Part shown: piece after piece, positions 58,241 through 64,000 of the stretch
How the letters are laid out: the number at the start of each line of letters is the position of its first letter
How positions within the stretch are numbered: the stretch's first letter is position 1
NCBI GenBank assembly: GCA_037179385.1
Contig: CM074185.1
Coordinates: 11,460,922 to 11,524,921, forward strand
From: Holothuria scabra
Taxonomy: Eukaryota > Echinodermata > Holothuroidea > Aspidochirotida > Holothuriidae
Direction of reading: 5' to 3'
Length of the DNA: 64,000 nt
Made by a program: the position numbers and the translations under genes
Notes under the pieces: model-generated
Told to the model about the DNA's origin: nothing
The model's input: the letters and a program-made list of their open reading frames with translations, nothing else
The model's database searches: none

Positions 58241-58489
58241 GCAGCCGCCTTTTTATGCACTTTTATGTCTCCTGCTCTTACTTAGCTTTTATCTCTTTTG
58301 TAGGGTCTTACTTTTTACATTTTATCTTTTGTGTTGGGTTGGGTTTGTTATTAGATTTCTAGTAAGTGCTCTTTGCCTTTCGTCCGTTTTATAGTGTCTG
58401 TTTTTCGTTTTACCTTTTAGTTGTCTAAACACGTTTCTGAGGAAGGGGCCTGGGGCCGGTGGTCCCTATATATATATATATGTATTCTC

Positions 58490-59422
58490 ATTAAGCGTAC
58501 TGAGGAAGGCCTCCTAAGTACCGACTTGTTTGTTAAGCCTAATTTTAAAAATCTATATCTTCGTTATGATTCATTTCATAGTCGTAATACCCTAGATAAC
58601 ATAGCTTACGGACAGGCACTTCGTATTAAATCTATCTGTTCAGATGAGAGGGACTTACATAGGAACCTGACCAAGCTTCATAATAATCTCAGAGAACGAG
58701 GATACCCTAGTGCTAAGGTTCGTAATAAAATCAAAGAGGCAGATAAAGTGTCCCGTGACAGCCTCCTTAATCCCCAGTCTGCTGCCAAAAAGCAGAAGCA
58801 CCTTTTAGCTCCTTTAGTTACTACTCGTAATCCACGACTCCCCCCTTTGTCCAAGATTATTAAGAAACATTTCCTCATTTTACAAATGTCGGAGACTTTT
58901 AAGGATAACTTCCCACTCCCTCCTGCGGTTATTTACCGACAAACTTCTAATTTAAAGTCCCTTCTTGTTAAGGCTGAAACTTCTAAAGTTTTTAATGAGT
59001 CAAGCAAAGGATGTTTTAAAACTCATTCCAATCGCTGTGTAACATGTACTGCTATTAAAGAAACTAATTTGGTACAGAGTAATTCTACAGGTCAAAAGTT
59101 CAGAATTTTTCACGACATTACCTGCGATACGGAAGGACTCGTTTATCTTGTCAATTGTTTAGATTGTAAAAAACAGTATGTGGGAGAGACAGGCGGGGAG
59201 CTGAGGATTAGGCACCGTGGGCATAGGCAAGAAATACGTAAAGCTAATACACCCCATGGCAAACATTTTCAATCCTGTAGAAATTTTGAGCTCATTGGAA
59301 TTGAAAAGCTTATTAACAATAACAAGAAAACTCGAGAAGAAGTAGAGCTAAAGTGGATTTATCGTCTGAATACCTTTGATCCAGTAGGCATGAATATTAA
59401 AGACGTCAGCCATAGCGTTTAG
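58490..59422 (+). mobile_element. PLE C: 5'-truncated element, long open frame
   Basis: A single frame of about 310 codons starts right after a short TA tract and ends in TAG at 59420-59422. It covers the reverse-transcriptase C-terminal part ('LLSTDLFVKPNFKNLYLRYD', 'YGQALRIKSICSDE', 'LRERGYPSAKVRNKIKEADK') and a GIY-YIG endonuclease with CxxC ('RCVTC', 'NCLDC') and 'LVYLVNC...QYVGETGGELRIRH'. The RT catalytic motifs are missing and no ATG start belongs to it; the ATG at 58421 merely reads through the TA tract. It is therefore a 5'-truncated copy, but the frame is uninterrupted and so relatively young. The 3' flank to the (TA)n at 59705 has a degenerate hammerhead at 59525-59547. Confidence 0.8.
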
Positions 59423-59524
59423 GATAATCTTCCGTTATTTGCTTTTTCACCTGTATTCGTTCTTATCCCATGTGCTAGTTTCTGAGAGTCTTTTCAGTGT
59501 ACTTTTATACGTGATCAAGAAAAG

Positions 59525-59547
59525 CTGACCCTTTCGAAACGTCGGCG
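59525..59547 (+). ncRNA. Degenerate hammerhead remnant of PLE C
   Basis: GCTGACCCTTTCGAAACGTC keeps CTGA and GAAAC-GTC, but the GA and the 5' half of stem II are deleted. Its position between the PLE C stop and (TA)n matches the other PLE ends. Confidence 0.35.
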
Positions 59548-59702
59548 CAATATGTATACTCATTTTACCTTTTCAAAGATTTAACCAGTTTTATCATCTT
59601 ATTGCATTGAAGATTTTAACGATCCAGCTAACATTCTCGTTTTAATAAACTTTTATGGATTGTTTTTGATATGTCGTGCGTCCGGTGGCTTCTTATTTTC
59701 AT

Positions 59703-59704
<2 letters not shown>

Positions 59705-59758
<54 letters not shown>
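59705..59758. repeat. (TA)n microsatellite
   Basis: Pure TA repeat at the junction of the PLE C 3' flank and the minus-strand SINE array. Confidence 0.95.
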
Positions 59759-59760
<2 letters not shown>

Positions 59761-60765
59761 TCGAAAGTGTTTTAGTAATGAATTCGATCATGAATTTTAT
59801 ACCGATCCAAGATAGAGTATAAACTCTTATCAAAGAAGGAACGGTTGAAGAAAAACACCAGAGAGAAAAATTGAGCCGCACGAGGGACCGAACCCACCAT
59901 CCTCCGCTTTCCGGGCAGAGTCTATGACCACTATGCTAGAACAGCTCGTGATTCACAGAAGCGACAACAGGCTATAAATACCCCGCGTGAATCAATTTTC
60001 TCTCTTTGTTACCATGGTACTCCCAAGCGGGATGAATAATCAGTAGGTCGAAGTTGGTAGATCGAAGTTAGAATGTGTAGGTCGAAAGTGTAATAGTAAT
60101 GAATTCGATCATGAATTTTATACCGATCCAAGATAGAGTATAAACTCTTATCAAAGAAGGAACGGTTGAAGAAAAACACCAGAGAGAAAAATTGAGCCGC
60201 ACGGGGGACCGAACCCACCATCCTCCGCTTTCCGGGCAGAGTCTATGACCACTATGCTAGAACAGCTCGTGATTCACAGAAGCGACAACAGGCTATAAAT
60301 ACCCCGCGTGAATCAATTTTCTCTCTTTGTTACCATGGTACTCCCAAGCGGGATGAATAATCAGTAGGTCGAAGTTGGTAGATCGAAGTTAGAATGTGTA
60401 GGTCGAAAGTGTTATAGTAATGAATTCGATCATGAATTTTATACCGATCCAAGATAGAGTATAAACTCTTATCAAAGAAGGAACGGTTGAAGAAAAACAC
60501 CAGAGAGAAAAATTGAGCCGCACGGGGACCGAACCCACCATCCTCCGCTTTCCGGGCAGAGTCTATGACCACTATGCTAGAACAGCTCGTGATTCACAGA
60601 AGCGACAACAGGCTATAAATACCCCGCGTGAATCAATTTTCTCTCTTTGTTACCATGGTACTCCCAAGCGGGATGAATAATCAGTAGGTCGAAGTTGGTA
60701 GATCGAAGTTAGAATGTGTAGGTCGAAAGTGTTATAGTAATGAATTCGATCATGAATCGATCATG
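59758..60765 (-). mobile_element. Three-unit tandem array of a tRNA-derived SINE
   Basis: AGGTCGAAAGTG recurs at 59758, 60079, 60400 and 60720, giving units of 321, 321 and 320 bp plus a truncated fourth. On the minus strand each unit has a tRNA-like head (TAGCATAGTGGTCATAGACT as A box, GGTGGGTTCGGTCCC as B box), a body (CTCAATTTTTCTCTCTGGTG and TTCTTCAACCGTTCCTTCTT) and the 3' tail CTTTCGACCTA leading into (TA)n on the left. Units are almost identical (one-base indels), so amplification is recent. Open frames here are incidental. Confidence 0.85.
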
Positions 60766-61113
<348 letters not shown>

Positions 61114-61256
61114 GATAACAAGAAACATGCACAAAACACACGGCATATATATATATATATCAAACGAGAGCTAGTGCTGTTCCCAAAAATTAAGCGCCTG
61201 CTCAGGAGGTGAATTGCGAGTTGCTTCATCTGTTATTTGAACAAAGGCCAAATCAA

Positions 61257-61384
61257 CTTGGCTTCATGGCTCAGTGGTAAGAGCGTCCGCACTAGAAAGC
61301 GGGAGGTCCCGAGTTCGAATCCCGGTGGAGTCAACATCGTTTTTTCACCTCAGCCAGATTTTCCAGCTTTACTATTATTTATAT

Positions 61385-61385
<1 letters not shown>
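61257..61385 (+). mobile_element. tRNA-derived SINE, family S2, copy 1
   Basis: Head GGCTTCATGGCTCAGTGGTA (A box) and GAGTTCGAATCCCGG (B box), then GGAGTC, CACCTCAGCCAGATTTTCC and a body ending in (TA)n. The anticodon arm has an eight-base loop, so this is not a working tRNA. The layout matches the copies at 62113 and 62466. Confidence 0.7.
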
Positions 61386-61389
<4 letters not shown>

Positions 61390-61433
<44 letters not shown>

Positions 61434-61458
61434 TAATATATATATATATATATATATT
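61390..61458. repeat. (TA)n tail of the S2 SINE
   Basis: TA repeat with single TGTA and TTAA interruptions. It abuts the TIR element starting at 61462. Confidence 0.9.
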
Positions 61459-61461
61459 TGC

Positions 61462-61970
61462 CTAAATCCTACCTTAGGTGGACATAAAGTCGTCTAAACC
61501 GGCACCTTAGGTGAACATCATACTTTAGGCAGACATTTTGGAGTCCAGCTAATGTTTGCATCATAATTTGTCCCCTTGTCCTCATGCTAGTTTAAAAATT
61601 TAGATACCTATGAAATAGTTGTATGGCCCTTGGCATTGGGTTACTGTGTGAAAACCGTACACAAAACGCACTGCGTATAGTACACCAGTGGAATATTAGT
61701 TATATTGTTAAAAATGTCCTGTTATGGACACGGACGTATTAAATATTGAAGTACATATAACATGTAATACCCTGTTTATTTAATTTAATTATATAGGCAA
61801 TTTACTTAAAAGACAAATACTATAGGTTATGACCGTTATGCAAGACTCTTATGGTATTTTAATTATAAATTTCAATGACTCGTATATGCAAATACATGCA
61901 AATATGTGATTTTAATATTTGTCCTTCTAAGGTCTCATTTTAACGAATGTCCGCCTAAGGTATGATTTAG
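61462..61970. mobile_element. TIR element lodged between two (TA)n tracts
   Basis: Left CTAAATCCTACCTTAGG then TGGACAT, right ATGTCCGCCTAAGG then TATGATTTAG, a 24-bp inverted repeat with two or three mismatches. Related words (CACCTTAGGTGAACAT, CTTTAGGCAGACAT, TCTAAGGTCTCAT) repeat internally near both ends. Both sides are (TA)n, consistent with insertion into a TA microsatellite. No transposase is encoded. Confidence 0.65.
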
Positions 61971-61972
61971 TG

Positions 61973-62112
<140 letters not shown>

Positions 62113-62114
<2 letters not shown>

Positions 62115-62222
62115 ACTGGTAAGGCATCTGCACGTAGAGCAGAAGGTCTGGGTTCGAGTCCCAGTGGAGACGGTCAATTTTTCGTCGGGGCAGATTTTCA
62201 GTTTGATTTATTCTTTATATTA
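62113..62222 (+). mobile_element. SINE family S2, copy 2 (5'-truncated)
   Basis: From AAACTGGTAAGGCATCTGCA it matches the copy at 62466 through GGTCTGGGTTCGAGTCCCAG, GGAGACGGTCAATTTTTCGT and CAGATTTTCAGTTTGATTTA. The first bases of the head are missing at the (TA)n junction. Confidence 0.75.
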
Positions 62223-62465
62223 TAAATTATTTTCACTTTGCATATACATGTTTATATTTCACTCTTCATTCTTTACAGTTTCGTATCTCTTCGCGAGATC
62301 CATGTATTATGCGGTGATTCAAACTGATTGCATCAATCTGGTTTCCAGAAGAGATATCTGTCAAAAGGCCGGTCGGAGTTTGAAATGGATATATGTCCAC
62401 AATTCTGTGTAGCGCCCTCTCGACGAACAATTGACTCCTTTCTGGAAACTCGAACAGCCAGGACT

Positions 62466-62578
62466 GGCTTCATAGCCAAACTGGTAAGGCATCTGCACGC
62501 AGAGCAGAAGGTCTGGGTTCGAGTCCCGGTGGAGACGGTCAATTTTTCGTCGGGGCAGATTTTCAGTTTGATTTATTC
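62466..62578 (+). mobile_element. SINE family S2, copy 3
   Basis: GGCTTCATAGCCAAACTGGT begins a Cys-like tRNA head (stem TCTGC/GCAGA, GCA in the loop) with B box GGTTCGAGTCCC, followed by the same body as copy 2 and a short (TA)n at 62580-62602. Copies 2 and 3 differ by only a few bases. Confidence 0.8.
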
Positions 62579-62605
62579 TTTATATATATATATATATATA
62601 TACAC

Positions 62606-62939
62606 GTTATAGTTAAAAGTAATTAATAATGTCAACCAGGCAATGGTAAAGTGCTAAAACCTGTGAAGGGACCTGTAATGTTGAAAAGATTGCAATAGGT
62701 TTTTACAACATAGCTTTATAGAACTGTTTCATAAGGGCCAATAATGTAGGTCCTCACTCCTCAGAAGCCTGAAGTAGGATTGAAGGTCCTCAGTCCTCAG
62801 ACGGTCCTCACTCCTCAGAAGCCTGAAGTAGAAGTGAAGTATTTCGGGCTTCGGGCTTCTGAAGTAGGACTGAAGTAGAAGTGAAGTACTTCGGGCTTCT
62901 GAGGAGTGAGGACCTACGTTATTGGCCCTTACGAAACAG
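62606..62939. mobile_element. Second PLE A-type 3' end, folded into a palindrome
   Basis: The stretch 62606-62775 aligns with 55645-55815 (AATTAATAATGTCAACCAGG, TTTTACAACATAGCTTTA and more), so it is another copy of the PLE A 3' UTR on the minus strand. 62723-62775 is then repeated in inverted orientation at 62886-62939, with GAAGTAG-type short repeats between. No coding part of the PLE is attached. Confidence 0.7.
62712..62769 (-). ncRNA. Hammerhead ribozyme, slightly degenerate copy
   Basis: The architecture matches 55754-55811: GGCTT / CTGAGGA / GTGAGG...CCTTAT / GAAA / CAGTTCTA / TA / AAGCT. Stem II keeps pairing through a G-U, but stem III has a C-A mismatch, so activity would be reduced. 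Confidence 0.55.
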
Positions 62940-62940
62940 T
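62894..62940 (+). ncRNA. Truncated hammerhead, plus strand
   Basis: GGCTT, CTGAGGA, GTGAGG...CCTTAC and GAAACAGT are present, but the sequence breaks off after CAGT, so the cleavage triplet and the stem I partner are missing. It is the inverted arm of the 62.7-kb palindrome. Confidence 0.5.
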
Positions 62941-64000
62941 ATATGCATGATTAATTTGTCGCCTTAACAATAAATGTCCGCTAAGGTTCCTTAATTGTCT
63001 ACTGTAAGATGATGAGCACACAATAACATCCCATGTACAGATGGAAAGACATCCGATCCAACTGCAGTAAATTTCTAGCCGCAGAGCATACAGAGGGAAT
63101 TTTTTCTTTCTTTGTTTTTTCTTTTTTTTTGTTAATCGAGCAACATCCACTGTCAGTGAAGTTGTCCTCAATAAAGAAAAATAAAATTGGATGTAATCAC
63201 ATTACTATATGCATCCCGTGGTTGGGCTATAATTTTTTGATGTACCCCTCCTAGAGAATAGATGAATAATATTTTCAAATTGAAATTTAAAAATGGATCA
63301 GTTCAGCATGTAGGATGAATTTGATATACCTTTGAATACCTATTCTGCAAAGAGGTCTACCGTTAGAGGTAGGTCGGTGGTTCAGAATACTCTAAATATT
63401 CTTGCGGATATTTGGTGCCAGACAGATATCGTTAACACGTTTCTACAATTGCTACTTAAACTCGATTTTTATATTTCAAATACCAACTTTTATCACTTTT
63501 GTTTATTTTATTTTTTTAAATTTTTTTATTTAATTAGTTTTTGTCGATTGGAATCGGGTGTAACTTTTTTAATATTTTGGACATTTAATTCTCTTTAAGG
63601 TTGCATACAGTTATTGTTCGATAGGTCAGTCTGCAGTAAGCATTGTTTTGACATAAGGTATGACCTTCCTGCTTTAATATGCTAAGAAAAGTCTTCGTTT
63701 CCTCAAAGAAAACAATTGGGCTCAGCGTAAATTCCTGCACACAAGTTTACTACAAGTGCCTATCAGAAAACTTAATTTTACCACTGCTTTACGTTTGCTT
63801 CTGCTTATTTGGTTTCTGCTAAGAAAATGCCTCGTCAGACCAATCGTCTTGCTATTTTGCCTGGTATCTCCTCACGAAACCTCTGTTGTGGTTACATTAT
63901 GTCGCTGGGAATTACGTGTTTCTAGATAAAAATACACCTTTTCCCCTTATTTTACACAGTAACAGGGTATTTTGATAGCCACTTCTCCTGTACCTGTGAA
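62941..64000. other. No gene recognised
   Basis: ATGTCCGCTAAGG near 62975 resembles the termini of the 61462 element. A T-rich tract (63103-63130) and AT-rich sequence follow. The frame at 63332-63598 has no recognisable domain. Confidence 0.35.

Noticed and set aside
58437..58470. CTGAGGAAGGGGCCTGGGGC as another hammerhead
   Set aside because: There is no GAAA box or stem I partner after the putative stem II.
58421..58489. ATG at 58421 as the start of the PLE C protein
   Set aside because: The first residues come from non-PLE sequence and a TA tract; homology starts only after about 58490.

Overview
This is a eukaryotic, intron-containing, AT-rich and gene-poor window, almost certainly from a marine invertebrate. 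Split genes with GT-AG introns, an immunoglobulin (Ig) receptor with ITIM-like tail motifs, Penelope-like elements (PLEs), tRNA-derived SINEs, hAT and piggyBac-type elements and a scatter of 'taggcctat' motifs suggest an invertebrate deuterostome, perhaps an echinoderm. The species cannot be fixed from sequence alone.

Region 1 (about 3-30 kb, + strand): five tandem members of one gene family, called A-E here. Each full member has two coding exons. Exon 1 encodes a signal peptide plus about 45 residues. Exon 2 encodes a 210-230 residue Cys-rich domain with 'ESWYP', 'GWP', 'VCDH', 'GIFREKSL', 'SGYHF' and 'YPC' motifs. I do not recognise the family. Copy A has an intact exon 2, with exon 1 outside the window. 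B has a frameshift and a stop. C is heavily decayed. D is open except for one TAG. E is an orphan exon 1. The copies are separated by transposon fossils: a 2-kb TIR element, two related hAT elements, foldbacks, MITEs and a tRNA-derived SINE family.

Region 2 (30-43 kb): a LINE 3' end, a very palindromic MITE, a diverged 1-kb direct duplication, and a low-confidence series of phase-compatible exons at 37.5-41.1 kb.

Region 3 (43.9-49.1 kb, - strand): the 3' exons of a type I membrane protein with Ig domains, a transmembrane helix and four P-x-Y-x-x-[VI] tail motifs, two of them beyond an in-frame TAA. An intron MITE, another SINE, a 150-bp duplication of the splice donor and isolated Ig-exon fragments surround it.

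Region 4 (51-53 kb): a 2.1-kb DNA element with a nested TTAA-flanked piggyBac-type MITE.

Region 5 (54-63 kb): a retroelement graveyard built around many (TA)n tracts. It holds three 5'-truncated PLEs with GIY-YIG endonuclease remains, hammerhead-ribozyme motifs next to TA tracts, several tRNA-derived SINEs ending in (TA)n, a three-unit SINE tandem array with an inverted fourth copy, and a TIR element sitting between two TA tracts. One SINE appears to share its 3' tail with a PLE end, and two hammerheads show compensatory stem changes. This is the most interesting part of the window.
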